Source: Calendula officinalis
Lineage: Eukaryota; Streptophyta; Magnoliopsida; Asterales; Asteraceae
Direction of reading: 5' to 3'
DNA: 64,000 bases
NCBI GenBank assembly: GCA_963853835.1
Contig: OY970832.1
Location: forward strand, 30,268,208-30,332,207
A model generated the notes under the pieces. That model worked only from the letters and a program-made list of their open reading frames with translations. It did no database searches and was not told the origin of the DNA. A program made the position numbers and the translations under genes. Positions within the stretch are counted from its first letter, which is position 1. Each line of letters starts with the position of its first letter. Below, piece by piece: positions 11,693 through 24,550 of the stretch.

Positions 11693-12125
11693 CAAAGTCA
11701 TCCTTTGGATTTGCGAATATCCAACATTCCTTTTAAGGGAATCATGACTCTCATTGATTACTGTATCTAACAAGTGTGAAACACTTGAAACGATATTTCC
11801 AATTCGTAAGTGTGTTAGTGTCTTTTAAGAATCTTATTTAACGCCAAAGTCATTTCTTGGATTTCTCAAATATCCATTATTCCTATTAGGGAATCATGAC
11901 TTGATTAAATATTGTATTTATTACAAGTATAAAAGACTTGTAATAATACTTTTTAATTCTTAAATACTTTAATATATTTTGTCCCTTTTAAGAGTTCATT
12001 TAATGTTCTAAGTCATTTCACTTGGATTTTACGAATATCCAATTACTCCTATTAAGGAATTATGACTTCATTAAATTCCTTTATTACAAGTATAAAAGAC
12101 TTGTAATAATACCCTTCAAAGTCTA
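11693..12125. repeat. Three diverged ~160-bp repeats with hairpins in the 3' region of element A
   Basis: Starts near 11693, 11845 and 12009 share the order AAGTCAT..TTGGATTT, CGAATATCCAA or similar, TTAGGGAATCATGACT, then an inverted repeat. The second and third copies carry the arms ATTACAAGT and ACTTGTAAT around ATAAAAG (11920-11945 and 12083-12107). The first keeps CAAGTG/CACTTG (about 11771-11787). The hairpin is preserved although the rest has diverged. Confidence 0.65.
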
Positions 12126-12673
12126 TCTTGATTATATCCAATATAATCATACTATATTAATACTAACACTTTAAAACTTACTATCATAAGTAACCATTAC
12201 TTAAGATGTTTTAAATAAGTTCAATGTACTTTGAACTTTATGCTTTCCATAAAAACTCTTAAATACTTTAGAAGAGAAACTTCTAATTTCTAGTATCTAA
12301 GTATTGAGCTTGTAAGACATTGTTTATACAACAATCAAACAAGTATAAAACATGAAATATAAAGTAAATCAAAAACTTGACTTACAATCTAGTCATAAAC
12401 CTTGATTAGTGTAATTATCACACATGCACACACATAATATAATTCAACCATGGATTCTTTATTAAAACCAAATAGAAACTTGTTTTAACATAAAATAAAA
12501 AATTATCCAAACAAAATAAAAAATTGTTTTACTGAATCCATAAAATACTGAATTATAGAAAAACTTGGTGCTCGTGGAATCACCATCTCATGCTGGTCAC
12601 TTTCACTTTCCATCTCCTCCTGCAATAAACGATTGCAAAAGTTAGATTACTCGTAATGTACTTTACAAGTATC

Positions 12674-13585
12674 TTAAAAGTGAATACGAAGTGTGGTTGT
12701 GTTACCTGAGGAACTTGCGTTTCCTCCACCACCACTTGCACCCTTTGGACAATTTCTTTTCCAATGCCCAGCCTCACCACACTTGAAGCACCGATTCTCG
12801 GTCCTCGCTGTGTTAGGCTTTACCTTCTTGACCTTTTGTTTGACACCTTTACCATTTGGCAGTCCTTGGCAAGGATTGGTTTTACCCTTTCCTTTACCAC
12901 CAAGCCCTTTTCTCTTCTTGCCACCGCCACTGCTATTACCGATCATTAGAACATCCTTAGATTTGGTCCCTAAACTCAATTCAGCTGTCTTGAGCATGGA
13001 ATGTAGCTCAGCAATGGATTTCTCCATATTATGCATATTGTAGTTGACTACAAAAGGCTTGTAGTCATCAGACAATGAATTGAGTATAGTGTCTGTTGCC
13101 ATTTGCAACGGTATAGGGTGACCAAGTCTAGCAAGGTGATCCATGTGCCCTTTCATTTTCATGACGTGGGCACTCACCGGTGTTCCTTTGACCATCTTGC
13201 AAGAGTTGAAGGCTCGATTGATGTCGAACCTCTCAGTGCGAGCTTGCTCTTGAAATGAATCCCTAAGTTGCTGGATCATCTCAAATGCAGGCACATCCAT
13301 AAGTCCTGCTTGTAATTCTAGACTCATGGTTGCGAGCATTAAACAGCTCACATCGAGCGCATCACTGACATGCTTATCATAAGCTTGCCTTGCTTCAGCT
13401 CTAGCATTCGCGGCATGGACATTAGGTACTGCTCTTTCCAAGACATACCACTTTCTCTCATGCCTGAGCACAATGCGAAGATTGCGCTCCCAATTGAGAA
13501 AGTTTGACCCAGTCAACTTGTCTTTTTCGAGGGTTGAGCGAAGTGAGAGATTATTGGTACTTGTCGTTGTGGTTGTTGCTGCCAT
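12674..13585 (-). CDS. Copia-type Gag protein of element A
   Basis: A 303-residue ORF on the minus strand. The N-terminal part has the plant Copia gag signature LRSTLEKDKLTGSNFLNWER (about residues 16-35). The middle is the UBN2/retrotransposon-gag region (about residues 60-200). A CCHC zinc knuckle, CFKCGEAGHWKRNC, lies near residues 265-278 after a lysine/glycine-rich linker. Such proteins form the virus-like particle and bind element RNA. The frame is intact, but it ends shortly after the knuckle, with no protease, integrase or reverse transcriptase downstream. If made, it could only serve an element using enzymes supplied in trans. The ATG chosen is the first in frame. Confidence 0.85.
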   Translation of the reverse strand: MAATTTTTSTNNLSLRSTLEKDKLTGSNFLNWERNLRIVLRHERKWYVLERAVPNVHAANARAEARQAYDKHVSDALDVSCLMLATMSLELQAGLMDVPAFEMIQQLRDSFQEQARTERFDINRAFNSCKMVKGTPVSAHVMKMKGHMDHLARLGHPIPLQMATDTILNSLSDDYKPFVVNYNMHNMEKSIAELHSMLKTAELSLGTKSKDVLMIGNSSGGGKKRKGLGGKGKGKTNPCQGLPNGKGVKQKVKKVKPNTARTENRCFKCGEAGHWKRNCPKGASGGGGNASSSGNTTTLRIHF

Positions 13586-14172
13586 CTACAAATCAAACAC
13601 AGTTTAATTAGTAATCATCAATAAACATTCTCTAAAATATATTATAAACCCATAATTAATATTTTAAGCCTAGGATCCATATATCACATTCTCGCCGCAA
13701 GGTTTGGGCACTTCCCGACGAGACATGCTATTTCTGGTAGGTAACATCCTTACCGATCGTATCAAGACTTGACACGATTTCTAGGGGTCGTAGAATCTTT
13801 AGACTTATAACTTATTACAACTTTGTACAATCTAATTGTACATTTCTAAGTTAGTAATAAAGTCTAGTATGTTTATTCTACTCAAGTACGTTTTGGGCCG
13901 GGACTCCCGATTATCACCAAAGTAGATTAGACCATCTAAGACAGTGCGATGTTCTGCGCCGGGACTCCCAATTATCACAGAACCTTACGCACCCTAACAC
14001 TCGCAATGATTTGAATCCATATCTAAGGTTCTTTATCCTTACAATATGAATATCGTTTAACAAGTGAGGTGTTCCATTAGGTGGATAGTACTTAGATCTA
14101 AGATTTTCTTGGGTTTGTTTAAGTCTTGAACTAAACTTAAACCTTATTGCAATCTTAATCCTTGTTTAAAAT

Positions 14173-14837
14173 TAATGGTGATTTTCGGTTAAAACAAGAA
14201 CCAAAACGCAGCGGAAAGTATTTATCACCATGAAAGGATCTTGATATCAATCATACAATTAAACTAAAAGACAAATCAAAGAGAATGGTATAAGAATCAT
14301 ACCCTAGTTGCCTTTGATCAATGATGAATTCGGATGGATATTGTGAGCAACCGAAACCAAGGATTCCAATGGGGAATACCTCTAAAGCAAGTCCACACAA
14401 CACTTGCAAGAACACCAATGTAATGGATGCTAGTCCTAGAGTTTTGAGAGCAAAAGAAAGAAAACAAAACACCTACAAAGTGTGAGAGAGAGGGACGGCC
14501 AAGAGGTGGTCAAAAAGGGAGTTTATGGACCATTATATCTCTTAATGGTGCCATTACAATCCTTTAATGATTTCCATAAATCATTAGTCTTATTTGCCCA
14601 CAAGTCCCTATCTTTTGTTTCTTCTAGTTTGCCCACAAGAAAGTTTCAATATTAACTTTTAATATTAAACTTATGATAGACAAGCTTATAGCTTATATAT
14701 ATATATTAATAATTAATGTAATTACACTAATTACACTAATTATATAATGGTGTTTAGTGTTTAAGTGTGTGACCCTTTAGGCTCACAAACAACTAGCCAT
14801 ATAACTATATGTTATACGCGTGAAGCATATTCCAACA
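14173..14837 (-). repeat. 3' LTR of element B
   Basis: It pairs with 20817-21481. A TA-rich tract (TATATATATATATTAAT, about 14694-14712) is a plausible TATA region. The 73-codon open frame at 14251-14472 recurs identically at 20895-21116 because both are LTR sequence, so it is not a gene. Confidence 0.9.
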
Positions 14838-16440
14838 GCTCCCACTTGCGCACGTGATAACATCAAGTAGTTATACAAGCAAAGGTTAGAGTCTAGCAAC
14901 CCGCCAATGCCCCTAGGAGTATATGAGGAGTTTCATAAAATCTTTGTTCAAAGTTTTTCGAGCAGTTATCCTTTTGTTACTGATACTATGTTGAATTTTA
15001 GGCAAGGATTAATGTCAATCTAAAATTTCAACGATTCTGTTTCTCGATCTATATAATGAAGTAGATTACCAAAACCAATCAAGATTCATCTTGATTACCT
15101 TTTGGGTGTGGCCACACATACATCTATTCAAAATCATCGAGGGGCCCAGTAGTATCTAATCCACATGCGTGGAGGAACAAATTCTTTGTTGACTGCACGT
15201 GTTTGTCATATGCTTAATGATAAACCCGATAATGGTTGTTATAGCAGCCTTATTCAGGTCAGCGTTTAACCACATCAAAGTTTGCCCCTCTACATACACA
15301 AACCAACTTGCATCTCAAGTCAGAGGATAAGTGACAAAGCCTTTGTGAGATTCACTTGTGACATAAATCCAAGAAGTGATTTCTCATAGTTTGGGTCAGT
15401 CCAATCGTGCATCGTTATGAGCGACATGTGAGTTTGATTTCATCATCCTTAGTCATACTAAGATAATGTCATCAATGCCCTCAGATTTGTCTTAATAATA
15501 TTCCCATATTATCAATATGACAATGGACAATTTAGAATATAAAACACAGTAAATATTCAAGGATATAAACATGCAAATATAGAACACAGTAGATATTCAT
15601 ATAAAAACGATCATATCAAATATATCAATTTATTCCAATATAAACTGCTCACAGTTCCATTATCCAAATACTAAAACAGATTTACATGAAACTATTAGCT
15701 TGTCGAAGTCCAATGTTCCATTCATATTCAAGATGTTTGGTACAAGACATTGAGTTCGATAAAGCGTCAGCTAGTTAGTTATCTGTTTGAACTTTAAGTG
15801 TACGAATTTCACATATCTCGATAAATCATTCTAATGTAGTGAACCTTCGTAAATAGGATCTAGCGTCATCACGCCCTATTTCAAAACCAACATAAGTATA
15901 GCAAGTATACTTAGTTTCAGTTAAGTATCTCCACCATGACCAAGAAACATATCTCCAGTACTTTAAAATACTTCAATGTGTTCTTAACAGCAATCCAGTG
16001 ACCTCTCATGAATTCTGTTAGTATTTTCTAGTAAGGTCCCCTAAGGACGTTACATTTGGCCTAGTGCTCCTTACAGCGTACATGATGAATGCAATAGCCG
16101 ATTCATAGGGGATTACATTCATCCGCTTCACCACATCAGGTGTGGAAGGTCCTTGAGTCTCACTCAAGTTTACATTGTGTGGCATACGAGGACTTCCTCG
16201 TTTGGGAGTACCACTCTAAACCATTTAGAATTTTGTCAATGTAAGCACTTTGACTTAAACCAATTAACCGCTTTGATCTATCATTATAGATCTTTACTTC
16301 AAGTATGTATGTCGTGTCCCTACAATCCATCATGTCGAAACATTTTCCAAGCCAGGATTTTCATCTTGTAGCATGGTATATTGTTTCACATGAGTGACAT
16401 GTCATCAACATGTATGACTTGAGAAACGACAACGCTCCCA

Positions 16441-18934
16441 CTAGCTTTCATATATACACATACTCAGTTTGGGTTTTAGGTGAAACAAACGATTTGATTT
16501 CATCATCAACCAAATTTCGTAGTCATAGTACACTACTTTGGCTATAAGAATCCTAATGTCTTTAGTAACAGGCGAGAAGGTTTCATCATTGTCAATCCAG
16601 TAGGATTGAGTGTAACCTTTTGCTACTATGAGAGATTTATAGGTGTGTATATTTTCATCCATGTCAACAGTCTTACTGTTTTGAGAAAGATCAACTAAGT
16701 TCAAAACTTTATTGTCTCTCATGGATTTTATTTTCGCATTCATAGCTTCAAGTCATTTTTCGAATACAAAATTCGATAATGCAACTTGATAGTTAGGGGG
16801 TTCATAATGATCCTCGAAACTTGCTCCTCAGCATCGACATAAATCTATATCGTTCAGGTGCATGAAGTGTCCTTGCGGATCTATGAATGGGAACAACATC
16901 ATCCTGTGGTCCAACATCTATATGTCCAGCCTCAGAATGATATTTGCTAGTGTTACCAGAAGGTTGTGTATCTTCACTTTGAATCTTGTCAAAGTCTATA
17001 GTGCTCCCACTTGCTTTGTGAAATGAGACTGTTCTCAAGAAACTCAGCATACCGAGTAACAACCATTTGTTCTCAGTTGGGAAGTAAAATAGTAATCGAA
17101 GATATACTTGATAGATATGGGCTCAAGTTTGTTCGGCATGTCTCGTTCCACGAGATCCTCACAACCCCAGATCCTCAAGTAAGACAAATTGGGACTTTCC
17201 CACGCCATATCTCATATGGTGTCTTTTTAACCTTTTGGTCAGAACCATATCAAGTATTCGAGCAGCAGACTTCAGTGCATGCCCCTCAAAAGGATAGTGT
17301 AAGAGTAGTAGGACTCATCATAGATCGCACCATGTCATACAGGGTCCGATATCTCTTTCCAGACGCACCATTATCTTGTGGAGTGTATGAAAGAGTGAAT
17401 TGTGAGACAATCTCACGATGTGAGGGATGATCCAGAAACTCTTGACTCATGTACTTTCATCCGTAATCAGGACTGAAAGCCTTTGTTGTCTTGCTAAGTT
17501 GATTTTATACTTTTACTTTAGAAAGCTTTGAACGTTTCAAAGATTTCATGTTTATGTCTAATCAAGTAAACATAACCATAGCGACTGATATCATTAAAGC
17601 TTCCATGTTGTTGTTTAATCAAGTAAACATAACCACATCGAATGATATCATCAGTGAAAGTAGGTGGCACCTTCCCTAGTCTTAGTTCTAAAAGGGCCAC
17701 ATACATCAATATGTATGAGTCCAAGTAGATTTTTAGCTCTTTTGCCAACATGGGAGAAAAGCTTTCTTGTTATCTTTCCATAATATACAAGAGAGGCATT
17801 TTAAATGATTCATAATCATTTGTAAAGAAGCCCGTCGAGTTGTTTATGTGGAAAAGATGACGATGCTCTAGGTAAGTAGAATCCAAACCAATTTGGATTC
17901 TTGAGTGCTACATTTGTATATAGAACTATCGCTTGAATTAGGATCATGCATATTAATTTCAAACATACTATTATAAGAAATAGTAATAAAAAATGTTATT
18001 TTTCATAAAACAAGATATCATAATCCCTTATTCAACAAACGATAAAGCTAAACAATGCATAATTGACAATTATTCAAAACAATAATTAACGCATTAGGAA
18101 GGATAAGATCACAGCTTCCATTCATTTAGCTTTCTACTTCACATTCAATCTTGCACATTTGTGTAAATGTGAGTTCCACAACTAGTGTCATACACTCAAG
18201 ATTTATCACGAAAAGTATGGAGTTCTATAATGAAGATACCTAATGTGCTAACTAGAACACATTTGTCCTTCATCAACTCTGCCACGTAGGCAGGACAATT
18301 CCTCCTTCAATGGCCAGTTTCATCGCAATGATGGCAAGAAATATCCTTTGCAGGGTGCTCCTTTTTAGCAGGTGGGGGAATCGTAGGTTTGGAAAAGTAA
18401 ACTAGCTTACCCTTACCTAGACTCTTGCCTTGTGCTTGCGGTTTACCTTCCCTAATTGCAAGAAAAGTATTGGGTAACCCTTGCTCAACCAGTTTTACCA
18501 TAGCATGTTCAACGATTGTCTTCCCCATGCTATGTACTTTTAAAACACTTTTCAAACTGGTCATAGTCCTTGGATAGTGAGGTAAGAATCAAGCTCATTC
18601 CAAGAACTTGTGGTAAGGGGTAACCAAGACGTTCCATTGGATCAAGATAGCATTGCATATTCAAGATGTAAGTGCTAACTGATTGGCCGTCCTCCTGATT
18701 GCAAGCATGGAATGCTTTAACTGTTTTGAACAGTTCAAGTTCTGCCTTTTGTTGAAATATTATTTTCAACTCGCTTATCATGTCATATGCTGTGAGTTCC
18801 TCGAAGTACTTTCGAATCTCGGGGTTCATGCTCACAAGCATATGAGTAGCAACTTCTTGGTGTTCGTTAAACGTTTCTGTAAAGGCTTGACGAACAGCAG
18901 CATAATCACTGACAGGAGGTGCCTCAGGTAAGGC
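16441..18934 (-). pseudogene. Degenerate gag-pol of element B
   Basis: Minus-strand fragments occur in Copia order. Gag (18934-18300) contains YHMIS-like helices and CHHCDETGH, where the knuckle's next codon is TGA in place of the conserved Trp. The integrase N-terminal part (about 17750-17850) has LLGLIHIDVCGPF. A tandemly duplicated RYGYVYLI block lies at 17530-17660. An ARTLHAPERYRF linker lies near 16840. The start of RT (16441-16743) has IVAKGYTQ and ETFSPVTKDIRILIA. Many stops and frame changes intervene, and no YVDD active site was found. It is non-functional. Confidence 0.8.
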
Positions 18935-19689
18935 CTCTTATAGGTATATCAACTTTCTCATCTCTAAGGACAATCCTTAGAATTCGATATCAGAAGATAA
19001 AGTTGATATTAGTCAGTTTCAGTTTTCAAGAACTGATTTTTGAGTGGAGATACTTAGGTTTTGATGTTGTTGTTATCTGTATAACAACCAAAGTTCAAAA
19101 AATAGTATTTTCAATAATAATTTCTTTTAATCAATTAACTACCCAATTAATTTTAATTAAAAGCTAAGATCCCATTGAGCTTCTATCACCGCATCAGTTG
19201 ATCTGCTAGAGGTGATAGATCCAATAGGTAGGTGACGATCAACAATTGCATTACAAGTGCAACTCTTAGAGGTATGGGACTTCATGGCACCTAGTGAACA
19301 AGCATCTAGGGTCAAGTGGCATGTTTGTCGCATCGTCGCCTCGAGTCAAGGTCTCACCGTTAACTCGATTAAGTCATCCAATGTGAAATCATGTCAAAAT
19401 AGCTCTAGGTCTCACGCGTAGAGAATAATGACCTCGGATCTAGATTCAAACCACGTCTCACGTGAATTCAAAAATAGAAGCAAGTGATTTACAACCGATT
19501 GGACGGCGTGACTTAAATTTTAGGTATGTTAAATTTTAATTAATAAAATTTTATTAAGATATGAATGAATCATGTACTTCATTCATATCACTTCATAAGT
19601 CGTTTAATAAACGGTAAAAACATTTAATGATTATTAAGGTTTAAGTTTCAAATCGTATTTAAACTTAGTTTAATCTCAAAACAATTTTA

Positions 19690-19740
19690 GATTAAAGGTT
19701 TAATCATCAATGATTAACTAGTAATCATCGATGATTAAGG
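19690..19740. repeat. Two palindromes of the AATCATCGATGATT type in the leader of element B
   Basis: TTTAATCATCAATGATTAA is followed 4 bp later by TAATCATCGATGATTA. The second is the same palindrome that is reiterated about 21 times at 56636-57362. I cannot tell whether this is shared ancestry or chance reuse of a short motif. Confidence 0.6.
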
Positions 19741-19779
19741 TTTTGAATGTTTTAATGTTTGTGTCTAAAAACCATTTTT

Positions 19780-20816
19780 AATTTGTTTTACTATTTGTAT
19801 CTAATAGAAAAGAAAAACAACCACAAACATAAGAATAAAACATGCAACAAAATTTTGTGCAAACCTCGACCAATGAAATCCTAGGTTCGGTCACGTGAGT
19901 CATCACGACGGACCGAAGGGTCAAACTAGGGGACGGGCCAACATGAACCCAAACGGGCCTACATAAACCCAATGGGCTCCCACTTGCTCCAAGACATTCT
20001 TGAGCAAGTAGAACCCAAAATTGTGAAAAAATGTAATCTGCCAGAAAATTCCAGCAGACTTTGAAGCCCGAAAAGTCACTGAAGGAGTCTTCGTTGGTCT
20101 TCCCGGCCTTCTGGAAAGTTGTAGCCCACGACTTTGCAAGCATTTTAGGCTTTTGAATCGCCCAAAAAGGAGTCTGTATGCCTCTGGAAAACCTGTTTTC
20201 GTACAGCCCTCGCTTTTGTGACGGAAATTTGTTGTTTTCTTCATTAGTCTTCAATATTTTTTGTCAACAATTTACAATAAAAAGATAAAATAAATACAAT
20301 CTATTCTATTACTTTTACATTACAAATTGCCCCAAAAATGGCACCAAAAATAAAATAAAAATAAATGAAACAAATTACAACAATTAAGCCAAAAAAAAAC
20401 AAGGCTTTTCCCAAACAACCAAACATCAAACACATTCATTCACAAATGGTCTAGGCTTTTATTGGTTTGCACAAACAAGCAACAATTGACAAGGCTTTGG
20501 CTTGGGATATGGCAAAAATACATGTTTTGCCATATCAACAAAATGGAATTAAAAATTAAATTCCAAGCCAAATAATCAAAAAAATACAATAACAAGATTA
20601 ATTTTTTGATATGATTTTGTAACAAGTGACAATGGGGTTCCAAAAATACCATATTTTAACCCACATTTTTATAAAAAACCGAAAATTAAAATAAAAAACC
20701 CGTAGGGTTTTGTTTTTGTCCGATCGGAATTTTAACAACACAAAACCGGTTGATTTTTGCCACTTTTCACAAAATCTAGCTAATTATATGATTAATATAA
20801 TGACTCGTGATACCAC
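19780..20816 (-). other. 5' leader of element B
   Basis: This lies between the PBS-like site and gag. It contains a 158-codon open frame (19778-20254) without recognisable domains, and it sits where Copia elements carry untranslated leader. I treat it as non-coding. Confidence 0.6.
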
Positions 20817-21481
20817 TAATGGTGATTTTCGGTTAAAACAAGAACCAAAACGCAGCGGAAAGTATTTATCACCATGAAAGGATCTTGATATCAATCATAC
20901 AATTAAACTAAAAGACAAATCAAAGAGAATGGTATAAGAATCATACCCTAGTTGCCTTTGATCAATGATGAATTCGGATGGATATTGTGAGCAACCGAAA
21001 CCAAGGATTCCAATGGGGAATACCTCTAAAGCAAGTCCACACAACACTTGCAAGAACACCAATGTAATGGATGCTAGTCCTAGAGTTTTGAGAGCAAAAG
21101 AAAGAAAACAAAACACCTACAAAGTGTGAGAGAGAGGGACGGCCAAGAGGTGGTCAAAAAGGGAGTTTATGGACCATTATATCTCTTAATGGTGCCATTA
21201 CAATCCTTTAATGATTTCCATAAATCATTAGTCTTATTTGCCCACAAGTCCCTATCTTTTGTTTCTTCTAGTTTGCCCACAAGAAAGTTTCAATATTAAC
21301 TTTTAATATTAAACTTATGATAGACAAGCTTATAGCTTATATATATATATTAATAATTAATGTAATTACACTAATTACACTAATTATATAATGGTGTTTA
21401 GTGTTTAAGTGTGTGACCCTTTAGGCTCACAAACAACTAGCCATATAACTATATGTTATACGCGTGAAGCATATTCCAACA
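20817..21481 (-). repeat. 5' LTR of element B
   Basis: I see no difference from 14173-14837. Its lower edge (minus-strand 3' end) adjoins the PBS-like TGGTATCACGAGTC at 20816-20801, a variant of the usual TGGTATCAGAGC. Confidence 0.9.
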
Positions 21482-22152
21482 AAAATATGTGACTTGTGAA
21501 TTCAAGAATTTCAACAAGACATCCTTTTTAAACCTTAAGAACTTTCTTTAAAACTTATAGTTTCAAGAATTTGCGCGTTTTATATGTATACCTAAAAAAG
21601 AGGTGTACAAAACGTATCACTAGGTTTTGTGGAAAACCTTATCTAGAATAAAACCTACTTGTTTTATCTTTCTTGAAAAAAAAAACTTAAACACTTATGT
21701 TAAACTTTTAATTCTTTTACGATTCATAAACTTGAATCATAAATCTAGTTTAACACACCTAGCTTTTCATATGTTTAATAATGAAATCAAACATTTGTTT
21801 TGACTTATTAGATTCGACCAAAACTTATGTCTTGACGACACATTCATAAACTTTGTGATTATCTTGTGTAGCTCCCACTAGCTCCAACAACCATGATGGA
21901 ACTTGAGCAAACACAATCACCGGTCTATACTTGGTGAAACTAATAACCATATTATATAAAGACTTTATATAATAATTCTTAGTTTGTTTAAACCTTTCTT
22001 ACATTTAACTTGAACTAGTTAAATATAGGTTCTAAAGTTATCTTGTTATTTAACCTTGATCATTAATCTAGTATTTTACATGACTTGTAAAATACTTATA
22101 TTATACTTGTATAATTATCTAGTTATAATAACTTATAACTTTATACGCCTTA

Positions 22153-23542
22153 TCTTCTCCTATATATGAGGCCTAATTTGCCTTGGGTTTGACAACTAGG
22201 CAATTCCGACCTCTCTCATTGGCCGGTTTTGCCACGTGTAATTCTCCGATTGGCCCACGCATCTCATGAACAAATCCGTTTGGTTTTCTAAGATAATCAG
22301 TTACTAATTTGCTCCGCTAAACACATCCTTTATACCAATTTAATTCTTTTTTAATTCATATAAATTCCTTTTTAAACCTCCTTATTTATCTCCACAATAA
22401 GTTTTACAAGTATATCGACTTTATAACTACAAAAATTCGAATTTGAATTTATTTTTGGATTGATAGCATTACTTTCCTAACAAACATTCAATCACCAATT
22501 TATAATATATTATTCCACTGAAGTTTCCGTTAATATTGTTCTTATTTTTAACAATTTAATTTCTTCTCTAACAAATTCTTATAGTATATATAGACAACAC
22601 ATAATTGCTTCCGTATTGTATTGAGCACCTCAGATTTCTCTGAGCTTAAATTTTATTCACAGGTACACGCCTTATTTATGCATCCTTTTATCATTTAATT
22701 TTATTGCATGTGTCGATTATTGTTTATTGTCTAATGTTTTGAGTGACTATATGCCGATTACAGACTTCTGTAATCAACATTATTTAGAAAAAAATTGTTT
22801 AAAACTGATATGATTTTTTTGTGTGTTTTAAACAGATATTCACAGGTACAGCCTTCAGTAATCATAACTCGTGGAAATCACTATTGATATTTACTTTGTT
22901 TTAAACTGACATTTTAAATTTTTTGTGGAAATCATTGTTTCAAACTGTTATTTACTTTGTTTTAAACTGATATTATAAAAAAAATTAAAAAAATATTCTA
23001 AATATATTTTTTGGTTTATTTTTGACAAAAATGTTAACATAGTATGTACCATATCATTGTTTTTATTTTTTTTAGATATAGTTAGTGATCGATCTTTGCT
23101 AATAATTTTGATTAAAATTTAAAGTTAGTTTAAAGAGACAAAGATAGTTAGTGGCTGCTTTGGTATAAAAAAAATTATTTTATTGAGTACACCCTATTAA
23201 GTTTGAGAAATGAGAATTTTGTTTGAGACAAAAATTTAAGGGGAAATGGGGACTTTGTTATTAGTGAGTATTATTTTTGAATTTTTAAATAATTTTCTTT
23301 TCCTTAATGTTTTATCATTTGAGCTACTGATTATTTTCTCATTCAAAATTCTAAAAAATAAACAAAATAAAACTTGCATTCTATCAAGAAATAGTAGATT
23401 TATAGGAAATGTTACTTTTATGCATGAAGTGGTAAAGAATGAAGTCACGCTAATTATTTGTACTCTCAATTACAAAACCACTATTATATCTATCTAATAA
23501 ATCTTGAAGCATCCCCGCCCATCGGGCGGGTTATGAAGCTAG
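22153..23542 (+). mobile_element. Non-autonomous Helitron H1
   Basis: The 5' end is TCTTCTCCTATATATGAG, preceded by A. The 3' end is CTAG followed by T, so insertion was between A and T without duplication. A hairpin of CCCGCCC, ATC loop and GGGCGGG sits about 10 bp before CTAG. The element at 48619-50031 has the same 5' ~130 bp and the same 3' hairpin. There is no Rep/helicase ORF in its 1,390 bp. A decayed Stowaway-like segment lies at about 23080-23260. It inserted into the leader region of element A. Confidence 0.85.
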
Positions 23543-24289
23543 TAATACTAATATATAACTTTGTATATTTCTAGTTCATCATATAATCTCAACTTGTACA
23601 ATTTCTAGTTATAATGAAATCATAACTTTGTACTTTCTAGTTTCAATTATATAATTAACTTATACAATAACTAGTTATATTATTAACCTTAAAGATCAAA
23701 ATAACATTATTTTTTAATGTTCCATTTAATCTTGTATTTAATATATATACATATATGTTTCTCTTTAAAATAAACTTGTAACATTCTAATAAGAATATTA
23801 CATCCAATTTATACGTATGTATTTTAACTTAATCTAATTAAAATACGTATAAACTTCTTTATTTATTAAAATTCATTTTATCCTTTTTAAATATTAAAAA
23901 TCTGAAATATAATATATAAATATAAATAAATACATCTTGTTAATTTCTTGAACTAAAAATTAATACTTCTTTTAATTCTCATTAATTAAACCCTAATCTT
24001 GTTTTTAATCAATCAAAACTAGGGTTTTGACTTTCTTGATCAAAGACATTGTTTATTAAAAGATTAATTTTAATCAATCCTTTTAAACAATAAACTTTGT
24101 TCAAATCCTAGGATAGATTATAACCCTAATAAATTTATTTAAACTTTTTAATTCAAACCTTTTAGACAATAAACTTTGTCTAGATTTCTACGTTTAAAGA
24201 ACTAGTTTCAATAAATCTATTAAAATAATAATTAAACCTATTAAACATAAACTTGATTAATTACCTAGGTTTTAGATTATTAACCTAAT

Positions 24290-24550
24290 TGAGAGATCTA
24301 ATGTGATTGAATTCAAGCTAATTCATGATGATTTAGTGAAGATTGAAGAATCAAGTGTGTGTTTTAGTGTGTGTAATTGAGAGAGAAAGATGGAGGGAGT
24401 TGAGAGCTTTCAAAGTGTAATTCTATTAAGTGTGAGAAAGCTTACATCCAAAGTCAAACATACAACATTATATACTCCTCACCACTTAACAAAGGAAAAC
24501 TTAACTAACTGACTAAAAGGTCAAAATCTATTACAGAAATAGTCCTAACA
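24290..24550 (-). repeat. 3' LTR of element C
   Basis: It is bounded by TG..CA and the CTAAT duplication. TATATAAT on the minus strand near 24468-24476 is a plausible TATA box. Relative to the 5' LTR, the first ~45 bp and a ~60-bp block near the far end match exactly, while the middle differs heavily. Confidence 0.85.

Larger units (their letters stand above)
14173..21481 (-). mobile_element. Copia LTR retrotransposon B, recent but coding-defective
   Basis: The 665-bp LTRs at 14173-14837 and 20817-21481 show no difference that I can find by eye. The exact duplication AAAAT lies at 14168-14172 and 21482-21486. On the minus strand the LTR starts TGTTGGAATATGC and ends ATCACCATTA. A PBS-like TGGTATCACGAGTC follows the 5' LTR, and a polypurine tract (AAGTGGGAGC) precedes the 3' LTR at 14838-14850. 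Internal gag and pol are full of stops and frame changes. Indistinguishable LTRs with a wrecked interior imply that this defective copy was mobilised by proteins from another element. Confidence 0.9.

Noticed and set aside
14251..14472. 73-residue ORF repeated identically at 20895-21116
   Set aside because: Both are inside the LTRs of element B.
19778..20254. 158-residue ORF
   Set aside because: It sits in the leader of element B, an overlapping frame is also open, and no known domain is visible.
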